Below are positions 1-7,693 of a stretch of 64,000 nucleotides of DNA, piece by piece. Position 1 is the first letter of the stretch, and each line of letters starts with the position of its first letter. The notes under the pieces are model-generated. The model was not told the origin of the DNA and did no database searches. It was given only the letters and a program-made list of their open reading frames with translations. Source of the stretch: Pseudomonas sp. QTF5 (GTDB taxonomy: Bacteria > Pseudomonadota > Gammaproteobacteria > Pseudomonadales > Pseudomonadaceae); the NCBI RefSeq assembly GCF_000512695.2, contig NZ_AZRW02000015.1, positions 62,001 to 126,000 of the forward strand, written 5' to 3'. Position numbers and translations under genes: made by a program.

Positions 1-1
1 T

Positions 2-1069
2 TGCATCGACGACAGCAACGGCGAGTTCATGGCGCACCTGCCGCAGGTCCAGCACGACCTGACTCACCCGAACACGCCGAAAACCGTGTTCGGTTTCCTC
101 TGCGCCGCACTGGCCAAACGTCGTGCAGCCGGTACGCCCGCGTTCACGCTGATGTCTTGCGATAACCTGCCGCACAACGGCGCCGTGACCCGTAAAGCCC
201 TGCTGGCATTCGCCGCCCTGCGCGATGCCGATCTGCGCGACTGGATCGAGCGCCACGTCAGCTTCCCCAACGCCATGGTCGACCGCATCACGCCGATGAC
301 CAGCACCGAGCATCGTCTGCAACTGGCCGACAAACATGCCGTCGATGATGCCTGGCCGGTAGTCTGCGAACCGTTTGTGCAGTGGGTGCTGGAAGACAAG
401 TTCGTCAACGGTCGCCCGGCGTGGGAAAAGGTCGGCGTGCAGTTCACCGGCGACGTCACGCCTTACGAAGAGATGAAGATCAAGCTGCTCAACGGCAGCC
501 ATCTGGCTCTGACCTATCTGGGCTTTTTGAAGGGTTACCGCTTCGTTCACGAAACCATGAACGACCCGCTGTTCGTGCGCTACATGCGCGCCTACATGGA
601 CCTGGACGTGACGCCGCAACTGGCGCCGGTGCCGGGGATCGACCTGACCGAGTACAAAAACACCCTGGTGGCGCGCTTATCCAACCAGGCAATTGCCGAT
701 CAGCTGGAGAGGGTGTGTTCGGATGGTTCGTCGAAATTTCCCAAGTTCACCGTGCCGACGATCAATCGCTTGATTGCCGATGGTCAGGAGACCAAGCGTG
801 CGGCGCTGGTAGTGGCGGCGTGGGCGCTGTACCTCAAAGGCGTGGATGAGAACGGCCAGACCTATGCAATCCCGGATCCACGGGCGGCGTTCTGTCAGGC
901 GCTGGTGGCCGATGATGTGTTGATCACTCAACGATTGTTGGAGGTTGAGGAGATTTTCGGGACGGCGATTCCGCGTTCTCCGGAGTTTGTCGCGGCGTTC
1001 GAGTGGTGCTGTAACAGCTTGCGGGAGATTGGGGTGACGCGGACGCTCGAAAGAGTGCTCGCCACCTGA
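2..1069 (+). CDS. mtlD: Mannitol 2-dehydrogenase, C-terminal part (5' end outside window)
   Basis: Open from the first bases of the window, so the N-terminal NAD-binding domain lies upstream. The visible part matches long-chain polyol dehydrogenases: it contains KIKLLNGSH, the K-x4-N-x2-H catalytic signature of the mannitol/fructuronate dehydrogenase family. The enzyme oxidises D-mannitol (often also arabitol or sorbitol) to the ketose with NAD in the cytoplasm. Followed on the same strand by xylulokinase and a PfkB sugar kinase, which would phosphorylate the xylulose and fructose formed. The stop codon lies inside a 28-bp inverted repeat. Confidence 0.93.
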   Translation, partial: CIDDSNGEFMAHLPQVQHDLTHPNTPKTVFGFLCAALAKRRAAGTPAFTLMSCDNLPHNGAVTRKALLAFAALRDADLRDWIERHVSFPNAMVDRITPMTSTEHRLQLADKHAVDDAWPVVCEPFVQWVLEDKFVNGRPAWEKVGVQFTGDVTPYEEMKIKLLNGSHLALTYLGFLKGYRFVHETMNDPLFVRYMRAYMDLDVTPQLAPVPGIDLTEYKNTLVARLSNQAIADQLERVCSDGSSKFPKFTVPTINRLIADGQETKRAALVVAAWALYLKGVDENGQTYAIPDPRAAFCQALVADDVLITQRLLEVEEIFGTAIPRSPEFVAAFEWCCNSLREIGVTRTLERVLAT

Positions 1070-1178
1070 TCGTTCCCACGCTCTGCGTGGGAATGCAGCC
1101 CGGGACGCTCCGCGTCCCATCCAGAAGCGGACGCAGAGCGTCCATTGAGGCATTCCCACGCAGAGCGTGGGAACGATC
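1068..1178. repeat. 111-bp palindromic intergenic repeat with 28-bp perfect arms
   Basis: Arms at 1068-1095 and 1151-1178 are perfect reverse complements built around gttcccacgctctgcgtggg. Each arm is itself a hairpin, and two smaller palindromes (gggacgctccgcgtccc and ggacgcagagcgtcc) sit between them. It fills the mtlD-xylB gap and starts at the mtlD stop codon. The sequence differs from the common REP family elsewhere in this window. Confidence 0.9.
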
Positions 1179-1195
1179 TTCGGTAGGGTGTTTCC

Positions 1196-2692
1196 ATGGA
1201 AAACCAACAACTATTCCTCGGCATCGACTGCGGCACCCAAGGCACCAAAGCCATCATCCTCGATGCGAGCAGCGGACAGGTCCTCGGTCAGGGCGCCGCG
1301 GCCCACAGCCTCATCAGCGGCGCCAATGGTCGTCGGGAACAAGACACCGACCAATGGCTGGAAGCCTTTACCCTGGCCACCCACCGTGCCTTGCTCGCAG
1401 CGAATATCGACGGTCAGGCCATCCTCGGCATTGGTGTTTCCGGCCAGCAACATGGCCTGGTGCTGCTCGACGATCACGGCCAGGTGCTGCGCCCGGCCAA
1501 GCTCTGGTGCGACACCGAGTCCACGCCGGAGAACGACCGCTTGCTCGCCCATCTGGGCGGTGAAAAAGGCGCCCTGGAACGCCTCGGCGTGGTGATCGCG
1601 CCGGGCTACACCGTGTCCAAACTGCTCTGGACCAAAGAACAACATCCGGAAGTGTTCGCCCGGATCGCCCGCATTCTGCTGCCCCATGACTACCTCAACT
1701 ACTGGCTCACCGGCCGCAGTTGCAGCGAATATGGCGATGCCTCGGGCACCGGCTATTTCAATGTGCGCACCCGTCAGTGGGACTTGCAACTGCTGCGCGA
1801 CATCGACCCCACCGGACGCCTGCAAGCCGCGCTCCCGGAGCTGATCGATGCCCACCAACCGGTCGGCACGATCCTGCCGAGCATCGCCGAGCACCTCGGC
1901 ATCAACACCAAGGCGCTGGTCTCCAGCGGCGGCGGCGACAACATGATGGGCGCCATCGGCACCGGCAATATAAAGCCCGGCGCGATCACCATGAGCCTCG
2001 GTTCTTCGGGGACGGTTTACGCTTATGCCGAGCAAGCGAACGTCAGCCCGGATGCCTCGGTCGCAACGTTCTGCTCCTCCAGCGGCGGCTGGCTGCCATT
2101 GATCTGCACGATGAACCTGACCAACGCAACCGGCGCGATTCGCGAGTTGTTCGAATTGGATATCGAGTCGTTCAACGCCATGGTCGCGCAAGCACCGATC
2201 GGTGCCGACGGCGTGTGCATGCTGCCGTTCCTCAATGGCGAACGGGTGCCCGCCCTGCCCCATGCCAGCGGCAGCCTGCTCGGGTTGACCATGACCAACC
2301 TGACCCAGGCCAATCTGTGCCGCGCCGTGGTGGAAGGCAGCACCTTCGGTTTGCGTTACGGGCTGGACCTGCTGCGCCACAATGGCTTACAAAGCCGCAG
2401 CATCTGCCTGATCGGCGGCGGCTCGAAGAGCCCGGTGTGGCGACAGATCGTTGCCGACATCATGAATACGCCAGTGATTTGCACCGAACACAGCGAGGCC
2501 GCGGCCCTCGGCGCAGCGATTCAGGCGGCGTGGTGCAAGTCTTGGGCAAACGGTCACGAAAACAGCCTGGCGGATTTGTGCGAGCGTTGTGTGCAGTTCG
2601 ACCTGGCCAGTGAAACCTTACCGATTGCAGAAAATGTGGTGGCCTGTCAGCAGGCCTACGAACGCTATCAACAGCATGTCGCAACCCTTTAA
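1196..2692 (+). CDS. xylB: Xylulokinase
   Basis: 498 residues, normal length for FGGY-family xylulokinases. N-terminal phosphate-binding motif GIDCGTQGTKAIILD, then the family-typical DYLNYWLTG and a C-terminal GGGSKSPVWRQ adenosine-binding segment. Phosphorylates D-xylulose to xylulose 5-phosphate with ATP in the cytoplasm. AGGGTG lies upstream of the ATG. Sits between mtlD and a PfkB kinase on the same strand, so it handles the xylulose made from arabitol by the polyol dehydrogenase. A glycerol-type FGGY kinase is unlikely given this context. Confidence 0.95.
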   Translation: MENQQLFLGIDCGTQGTKAIILDASSGQVLGQGAAAHSLISGANGRREQDTDQWLEAFTLATHRALLAANIDGQAILGIGVSGQQHGLVLLDDHGQVLRPAKLWCDTESTPENDRLLAHLGGEKGALERLGVVIAPGYTVSKLLWTKEQHPEVFARIARILLPHDYLNYWLTGRSCSEYGDASGTGYFNVRTRQWDLQLLRDIDPTGRLQAALPELIDAHQPVGTILPSIAEHLGINTKALVSSGGGDNMMGAIGTGNIKPGAITMSLGSSGTVYAYAEQANVSPDASVATFCSSSGGWLPLICTMNLTNATGAIRELFELDIESFNAMVAQAPIGADGVCMLPFLNGERVPALPHASGSLLGLTMTNLTQANLCRAVVEGSTFGLRYGLDLLRHNGLQSRSICLIGGGSKSPVWRQIVADIMNTPVICTEHSEAAALGAAIQAAWCKSWANGHENSLADLCERCVQFDLASETLPIAENVVACQQAYERYQQHVATL

Positions 2693-2706
2693 GAGAAGGA
2701 ATAACT

Positions 2707-3651
2707 ATGTATCTGGTGTGTGGCGAAGCGCTGTTCGATTTCTTCAGCGAAGACGATGCCAGCGGCCTGGCGTCCAAAGTGAATTTCAAGGCTATTGCCG
2801 GCGGCTCGCCGTTCAACGTGGCTGTAGGTTTGCGCCGGTTGGGCGTGGACGCCGCGTTGTTTGCCGGGCTATCGACCGATTACCTCGGCCGACGTTTGCA
2901 GCACGTGCTGCAGGACGAAGGTGTGCGCCCGGACTACCTCGTGGACTTTGCCGCACCGACCACGTTGGCGATGGTCGCGGTCGGTGCCAATGGCTCGCCC
3001 CATTACAGCTTTCGTGGCGAAGGCTGCGCTGATCGGCAGTTAAGCCTGGCGCATCTGCCAGAGCTAGGGCCTGAAGTGCGCGGTCTGCATATCGGCTCGT
3101 TCTCGCTGGTGGTGCAACCGATTGCCGATTCCTTGCTGGCGCTGGTGCGACGGGAAAGCGGTAAACGCCTGATCAGCCTCGACCCGAACGTGCGCCTGAA
3201 TCCCGAGCCGAACATTGAGTTGTGGCGTTCGCGGATTGCCACGCTGGTGGAGCTGGCGGATCTGATCAAGGTCAGCGACGAAGACTTGAGCCTGTTGTAT
3301 CCCGGGCAAGATCCTCAGCGCGTCATCGAAGGCTGGCTGGAGCATCGCTGTCAGTTGGTGTTCCTGACCCGCGGCGGCGAAGGCGCAACAGTGTTCAGCC
3401 GTGCGCACGGTTCGTGGTCGGTGCCGGCCTGTTCGGTGAAAATTGCCGACACTGTGGGGGCCGGTGATACGTTTCAGGCGGCGCTGATTACCTGGTTGAC
3501 CGAGCAGCAGCTGGATTCGGTTGAAGGTTTGCAGCAGCTGAGTCGCGAGCACATTGACGCGATGCTCAAGTTTGCAGTCAGCGCTGCGGCATTGACCTGC
3601 AGCAAGACCGGGCCGGATTTGCCGTATCGGCACCAGCTAGAGTTGCGCTGA
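2707..3651 (+). CDS. PfkB-family carbohydrate kinase, probable fructokinase
   Basis: 314 residues. Shows the PfkB N-terminal sugar-binding signature GGSPFNVAVGLRRLG and the C-terminal GAGDTF motif with the catalytic aspartate. It begins 14 bases after xylB, with GAAGGA before the ATG. In Pseudomonas mannitol operons the third gene is a fructokinase (mtlZ) converting fructose from mannitol oxidation to fructose 6-phosphate. Context supports that substrate, but PfkB specificity cannot be read from sequence alone. Confidence 0.88.
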   Translation: MYLVCGEALFDFFSEDDASGLASKVNFKAIAGGSPFNVAVGLRRLGVDAALFAGLSTDYLGRRLQHVLQDEGVRPDYLVDFAAPTTLAMVAVGANGSPHYSFRGEGCADRQLSLAHLPELGPEVRGLHIGSFSLVVQPIADSLLALVRRESGKRLISLDPNVRLNPEPNIELWRSRIATLVELADLIKVSDEDLSLLYPGQDPQRVIEGWLEHRCQLVFLTRGGEGATVFSRAHGSWSVPACSVKIADTVGAGDTFQAALITWLTEQQLDSVEGLQQLSREHIDAMLKFAVSAAALTCSKTGPDLPYRHQLELR

Positions 3652-3659
3652 ATTTAATG

Positions 3660-3778
3660 GCCCCTTCGCGGGCAAGCCTCGCTCCTACAGTCGCGGTGTT
3701 TTCAATCGTGATCGATGGATCTGCGCAAATCCCGTAGGAGCGAGCGGTGCGGCGATCCGACTTGCCCGCGAAAGCGAT
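3660..3778. repeat. REP-type inverted pair in the 343-bp gap after the kinase
   Basis: Two facing palindromic units, cttcgcgggcaagcctcgct and its counterpart ending cttgcccgcgaaagc, are separated by about 45 bases. This is the REP/BIME form typical of P. fluorescens. The rest of the gap (3779-3994) holds no gene; it ends with the ribosome site of the next gene. Confidence 0.85.
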
Positions 3779-3994
3779 CTAATGGATACAACACCGAAAA
3801 GTTGTAACTCACGATCAACCGGGGCTCATCCACATCCCTCACGACAAGCGGCATTCCAATCCGGTTAACCATCGCTTAACCCCACGGTCCAAAACTTTAC
3901 TGGACCGCACGCCCTCAGCCCCGTCTGACGCCCAGTGCGGCAGGTTCGACGCTCTTCGGTCGAACTGATTTCCCCTCTGCACTGGAGACCCACC

Positions 3995-4264
3995 ATGAAC
4001 ATGCAAACATTGCTGATCGCCACCGCCCTCGCCTGCACCGCGGTCGCAGGTTTCGCTCAGGCCAACGAGACGTCGTCCTCCCAGGCCGTGCCCTATCACT
4101 ACGGCATGCCGCTGCATGTGGGCAAGGTCATTTCCATGACCGAACCGTCAACGCTGGATTGCCAAGTGGTCACGGCCAACATGAAATACGTCGATAGCGT
4201 CTCGGGCAAGCCTGCGGAAATCACCTACCTAAAATTTTCTGACGCTTGCAGTTATCAGAACTGA
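3995..4264 (+). CDS. DUF2790 family small secreted protein
   Basis: 89 residues when started at the ATG preceded by GGAGACCCACC. An in-frame upstream ATG at 3935 is rejected because the shorter form begins with a clear signal peptide (MNMQTLLIATALACTAVAGFAQA). The mature part, with YHYGMPLHVGKVISM and two cysteines (one in LDCQVVTANMKY, one near the C-terminus), matches the Pseudomonas DUF2790 family. Function unknown; probably periplasmic, with the cysteines able to form a disulphide. Confidence 0.82.
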   Translation: MNMQTLLIATALACTAVAGFAQANETSSSQAVPYHYGMPLHVGKVISMTEPSTLDCQVVTANMKYVDSVSGKPAEITYLKFSDACSYQN

Positions 4265-4354
4265 CAGAGAGTTCTGATTCGGCACTTGGCGGTAGGCCTG
4301 TGAGGATTCTGACGCTATGCTCTGGCGTCTCCCTCACTGCCGAAAGGATTCGCC

Positions 4355-4753
4355 ATGCAGTTCTCGTTTCGCACGCTGTCGACATTCACCGCCGCGCTTT
4401 GTTTTTTGCTGGCGCTGGTCTGGGGTTTGATGCCGCAATCGTTGCTGGCGATCTGGAGTATCGAGTATTCGTCCGCGGCGGGTTTTGTCGCCAGGCGCAG
4501 TGCGGTGCTGTTCGGCGCGTTGGGGGTGATGTTTTATCTCGTGCGGCAGGCACCGCCCTCGGCGGCGCGAAACGCGATGTGCAGCGGCTTTATGGTGGGG
4601 TGTTTCGGGTTGGCAGCACTGGGCTTTGGCGAATGGCTCAACGGCCATGCCGGGCCGGGTATTTTGCTGGCGATCCTGGTGGAATTAGCACTGGGACTGG
4701 GGTTTATCCAGACCCGGCGCGTGTCGGTCGAACTGGGTGAAACGGCCGGCTAA
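4355..4753 (+). CDS. Small four-helix membrane protein, unknown function
   Basis: 132 residues with about four hydrophobic segments: near 8-28 (TFTAALCFLLALVWGLMP), 46-64, 75-93 and 98-117. AAAGGA precedes the ATG at good spacing. No motif was recognised. The topology resembles small DUF4345-like membrane proteins, but this is not a firm match. Its stop overlaps the stop of the convergent DUF1652 gene by a few bases. Confidence 0.7.
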   Translation: MQFSFRTLSTFTAALCFLLALVWGLMPQSLLAIWSIEYSSAAGFVARRSAVLFGALGVMFYLVRQAPPSAARNAMCSGFMVGCFGLAALGFGEWLNGHAGPGILLAILVELALGLGFIQTRRVSVELGETAG

Positions 4754-5019
4754 TGGGCCTTTGACTTTGAGCTGTACGGATGCTCGATAACGTGATGTTC
4801 AAGGTCCGAACGCAACCCGACGAGCAGCTCTTTTATCTCCCTACAACCATTGAGGCGCTGGGCGTCTATGCCGGTGACGAACAAATCGAGATGATCCGTT
4901 TCGCGATCCGAGTACACCTTGACGGTCATCGACAGGTCCGGCGACAGCGTGCATTGACAGCGTTTCGGGAGAAAACTGCTCTCAATGATATTGCGTAGTT
5001 CCAAGGCAGAAAGAAACAT
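4750..5019 (-). CDS. DUF1652 family protein
   Basis: 89 residues from the ATG that follows GAGAGGGTGGTC. A start ten codons further out is possible but has no ribosome site. The N-terminus FLSALELRNIIESSFLP, the CQCTLSPDLSMTV segment and a C-terminal helix fit the small Pseudomonas DUF1652 family of unknown function. Cytoplasmic, no signal or membrane segment. The 387 bases upstream (5020-5406) hold only the inverted repeat listed separately. Confidence 0.78.
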   Translation of the reverse strand: MFLSALELRNIIESSFLPKRCQCTLSPDLSMTVKVYSDRETDHLDLFVTGIDAQRLNGCREIKELLVGLRSDLEHHVIEHPYSSKSKAH

Positions 5020-5266
5020 GACCACCCTCTCGGTTTGTGAGATTGCCAATCAAAATCAATGTCGGTCGGAGCTAAAATCGCCCGTTGCTTCTCTTCCGTG
5101 GGGGGCCAAAGTGTTCCAACGTCCAACCGCTTTCCTGTTTCAGCGCTGACTCAGTAGGAATCGTGGCCAGCTCAAGACAGCTACAGCATAAAACATGCCC
5201 AGAATTTCGCTCTGCGCCTCGTCGGCAAATCAGGATTTTAGGGTGAATGGCAACACATCGCGTCAT

Positions 5267-5307
5267 GCAAAATGCAAGAAAGGACTGTTTCAAGACCTGC
5301 ATTTTGC
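5267..5307. promoter_or_regulatory. 10-bp perfect inverted repeat upstream of ecotin
   Basis: gcaaaatgca at 5267-5276 and tgcattttgc at 5298-5307 are perfect reverse complements with 21 bases between them, ending 99 bases before the ecotin ATG. No T-run follows. It could be an operator or a 5' leader hairpin. Confidence 0.4.
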
Positions 5308-5406
5308 AAACACCGCCGATGGCGGGTTTGCATTGGGTGAGGACGGCAGTGAGAATGCGGCCCATCCATTCAGTATCCACTGACCCCACACACGCAAGGA
5401 GGCATC

Positions 5407-5889
5407 ATGGGTGCTTTGCCGCTTAATACGACCGTCGGGCTGATAGTTGCCGTTTTGTCGTCCGTAACCCACGCCGCAACCCTCGAAGACATCGCGCCGT
5501 ATCCTCAGCCCGAGAGCGGTTTTACCCGCCAGGTCATTCACCTCACCCCGCAACAACAGGAAGATGGTTATGAAGTCGAAATTCTGGCCGGCAAGACCCT
5601 GACCGTCGACTGCAACCGTCAGCGCCTGGGCGGCATGCTTGAGGAAAAGAGTCTTGAGGGGTGGGGTTACCCGTATTACCGGCTGGAAAACGTCATCGGC
5701 CCGATGAGTACGCGGATGGCGTGCCCCGACAGCAAGAGCAAAAAGGACTTCGTACCAGTGGTTGGTGACGGCTTCAGGCTGCGTTACAACAGCAAGTTGC
5801 CGATCGTGCTCTACGTGCCCAAAGACGTCGAAGTGCGTTATCGGATCTGGTCGGCGTCGAAGCATGTCGAGAAAGCGGTTCAGGAATAA
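5407..5889 (+). CDS. eco: Ecotin, periplasmic serine protease inhibitor
   Basis: 160 residues with a signal peptide ending in [13 protein letters not shown] and a strong AAGGAGG site before the ATG. It contains the ecotin core ([22 protein letters not shown]) and the reactive loop STRMACPDS, where Met precedes the cleavage point as in E. coli ecotin. The two cysteines that frame the loop are present. Ecotins dimerise in the periplasm and inhibit trypsin-like and elastase-like proteases of hosts or predators. Confidence 0.95.
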   Translation: MGALPLNTTVGLIVAVLSSVTHAATLEDIAPYPQPESGFTRQVIHLTPQQQEDGYEVEILAGKTLTVDCNRQRLGGMLEEKSLEGWGYPYYRLENVIGPMSTRMACPDSKSKKDFVPVVGDGFRLRYNSKLPIVLYVPKDVEVRYRIWSASKHVEKAVQE

Positions 5890-5901
5890 TCGGTCCAGCC
5901 C

Positions 5902-6915
5902 TCACGCCGACACGCCGCTCAACGCGGCGCGCTCGGCCACATGCCGCAAACTGTCGAAATTGATATTCGCGCCGGAATCAATGGCCACCAAGGTCTGACC
6001 CCGGGCGCCGGTTCGTGCCACGTACTGCTTGATCCCGGCCACGGCCAGTGCGCCGGAAGGTTCGGTGATCGAGCGGGTATCGTCGTAGATGTTCTTGATC
6101 GCGGCGCAGAGTTCATCGTTGCTGACGGTCAGCACTTCATCGACGCAAAACCGGCAGACCTCGAAACCATGGGCGCCGATCTGGGCGACGGCCACGCCAT
6201 CGGCGAAAGTGCCGACGGTTGGCAGCACAACCCGTTCACCGGCCTGTAATGCAGCCTGTAAACAAGCGGAATGTTCCGACTCGACGCCGATGATGCGGAT
6301 TTCAGGGCGCAGGTATTTGACGTACGCGGCAATACCGGCGATCAAGCCCCCACCGCCCACTGGAATGAAGATCGCGTCCAGCGGCCCTTGGTGTTGGCGC
6401 AGGATTTCCATGGCGACGGTGCCCTGCCCCGCGATCACGTCCGGGTCGTCGAAGGGCGAGACCAAGGTGCGCCCGGTTTGCCGTGCCAGGCTCAGCGCGT
6501 ACTCCAGGGCAAATGGAAAACTCTCGCCATGCAGCACCGCATCGGCTCCCCGGCTGCGGACACCCATCACCTTCAATTCCGGTGTTGTGCAGGGCATGAC
6601 GATGGTGGCGGCAATCCCCAGCTCGCGCGCTGCCAACGCTACGCCTTGGGCATGATTACCCGCTGAGGCCGTGATCACGCCACGGGCCTTTTGTTCATCG
6701 CTCAGGTTCACTAGTTTGTTGTAGGCGCCGCGGATCTTGAAGGAAAAGGTCGGTTGCAAGTCTTCGCGCTTGAGCAGGATCTGATTGCCCAATGCCTCGG
6801 ACAAGGCCGGTGCGGCTTGCAACGGCGTGCGCACGGCGAGTTCGTACACCGGCGCGGCGAGGATTTTTTTCACGTAGTGCTCAAGCAAGCTCTGCTGGGT
6901 AGGGGTGCTGCTCAT
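5902..6915 (-). CDS. ilvA: Threonine dehydratase, short form without regulatory domain
   Basis: 337 residues. Fold-type II PLP enzyme: SFKIRGAYNKL carries the PLP lysine, ASAGNHAQG is the substrate loop and PVGGGGLIAGIAAY binds phosphate. It deaminates threonine to 2-oxobutyrate, the first step to isoleucine. The C-terminal ACT-like domains of classical IlvA (about 500 residues) are absent, so the length is like catabolic TdcB. ATG follows AAGGAG; a longer frame start at 6987 has no support. The upstream attenuator with Thr and Ile codons argues for a biosynthetic, amino-acid-controlled role. Confidence 0.92.
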   Translation of the reverse strand: MSSTPTQQSLLEHYVKKILAAPVYELAVRTPLQAAPALSEALGNQILLKREDLQPTFSFKIRGAYNKLVNLSDEQKARGVITASAGNHAQGVALAARELGIAATIVMPCTTPELKVMGVRSRGADAVLHGESFPFALEYALSLARQTGRTLVSPFDDPDVIAGQGTVAMEILRQHQGPLDAIFIPVGGGGLIAGIAAYVKYLRPEIRIIGVESEHSACLQAALQAGERVVLPTVGTFADGVAVAQIGAHGFEVCRFCVDEVLTVSNDELCAAIKNIYDDTRSITEPSGALAVAGIKQYVARTGARGQTLVAIDSGANINFDSLRHVAERAALSGVSA

Positions 6916-7006
6916 GGTCGTCTCCTTTACGGTATCCGGGTTAACGCGGCAGCTCCTACACGGGTTGCGTGCGCCCGGCAGGCTCAAAACCCTAAGAGAC
7001 AGAAAG

Positions 7007-7031
7007 TAAAAACCCGCCTCTAGGGCGGGTT
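7007..7031 (-). terminator. Attenuator terminator in the ilvA leader
   Basis: On the minus strand AACCCGCC (7031-7024) pairs with GGCGGGTT (7018-7011) around loop CTAGA, followed by TTTTTACTTT. It lies between the leader peptide stop and the ilvA ATG. Its 5' arm can alternatively pair with GGCGGG at the end of the leader ORF (7059-7054), which forms an antiterminator. Confidence 0.85.
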
Positions 7032-7049
7032 GGGTGCTGCAGTCGTGAG

Positions 7050-7115
7050 CTAGCCCGCCAGATAAGGAATGGCGGTAATAATGCTTGGCTGGCAGCGCAA
7101 TACGGTGGAAGTCAT
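7050..7115 (-). CDS. Attenuator leader peptide upstream of ilvA (21 residues)
   Basis: A 21-codon ORF (MTSTVLRCQPSIIT, then AIPYLAG) ends 134 bases before the ilvA start. It holds three Ile and three Thr codons, with Ile-Ile-Thr at 7082-7074. The next codons overlap CCGCCA (7075-7070), which pairs with TGGCGG (7060-7055) as the 1:2 hairpin. A ribosome stalled at Ile-Ile-Thr would cover strand 1, free strand 2 to pair with the terminator arm and allow readthrough. A promoter-like pair puts +1 near the ATG itself, so the peptide may be translated without a ribosome site. Confidence 0.78.
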   Translation of the reverse strand: MTSTVLRCQPSIITAIPYLAG

Positions 7116-7121
7116 GGCTGG

Positions 7122-7150
7122 AAATTAGCCGGACGCTGATGGCAAGTCAA
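7122..7150 (-). promoter_or_regulatory. Probable sigma-70 promoter of the ilvA leader
   Basis: TTGACT (7150-7145), 17 bases, TAATTT (7127-7122) on the minus strand. A normal 6-7 base distance puts transcription start at about 7115, the first base of the leader ATG. Confidence 0.65.
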
Positions 7151-7212
7151 TGGCCAATTTTCAAGAGCCGCTGTAGGCTGGCGATTCTGTTCATTGTCCA
7201 AGGAAGGAAACC

Positions 7213-7548
7213 ATGAAGTCTGTCACTGTGCCCCTCATCGCCCTGATCGCCTTCGCCGGCTACACCGTTTCGGTGATGCTGCAGGCCGAGCAGTCGTTGC
7301 TCGACTTCGGCATCAGCCTGATGTCACGGCCCGATACCGCGCAGGTGGTGATCGATTTGTACCTATTGGCGACCCTTGCCGGTATCTGGATGTACAAGGA
7401 TGCGCGCAAGCGTGGGCAGTCGGGATTGTCGGTGGTTCCCTATCTGTTGGTGACGGCGATTTTTGTGTCTGTCGGGCCGTTGTTGTATCTGGTGGTGCGG
7501 GGGCTTCAGGAGCGGAAAAACTCCGTCAGCGCAGCTCAAGAGGTCTGA
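7213..7548 (+). CDS. DUF2834 family small membrane protein
   Basis: 111 residues with three hydrophobic segments (VPLIALIAFAGYTV; VVIDLYLLATLAGIWMY; YLLVTAIFVSVGPLLYLVVRG) and the KDARKRG loop typical of DUF2834 proteins. AAGGAAGG before the ATG. Function unknown; inner membrane. Divergent from the ilvA leader, sharing the interval 7116-7212. Confidence 0.75.
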   Translation: MKSVTVPLIALIAFAGYTVSVMLQAEQSLLDFGISLMSRPDTAQVVIDLYLLATLAGIWMYKDARKRGQSGLSVVPYLLVTAIFVSVGPLLYLVVRGLQERKNSVSAAQEV

Positions 7549-7569
7549 TCCAGGAGTTGTTGTGCTGTT

Positions 7570-7672
7570 GAGATTGCTTTCGCGAGCAAGCCCGCTCCCA
7601 CATTAGCTCTTCTGTGAACACATAATTTGTGAACACCAGAGATTAAATGTGGGAGCGGGCTTGCTCGCGAAG
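7570..7672. repeat. REP-type inverted pair
   Basis: gcgagcaagcccgctccc and its reverse complement face each other with about 55 bases between, in the gap between convergent genes. Confidence 0.85.
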
Positions 7673-7693
7673 GCGATCTGACAGCTGCCAAAG

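Noticed and set aside
1211..2380. Long minus-strand frame of 389 codons inside xylB
   Set aside because: Antisense shadow of a GC-rich gene; composition (many Gln, Ala, His, Gly) and lack of a ribosome site show it is not coding.
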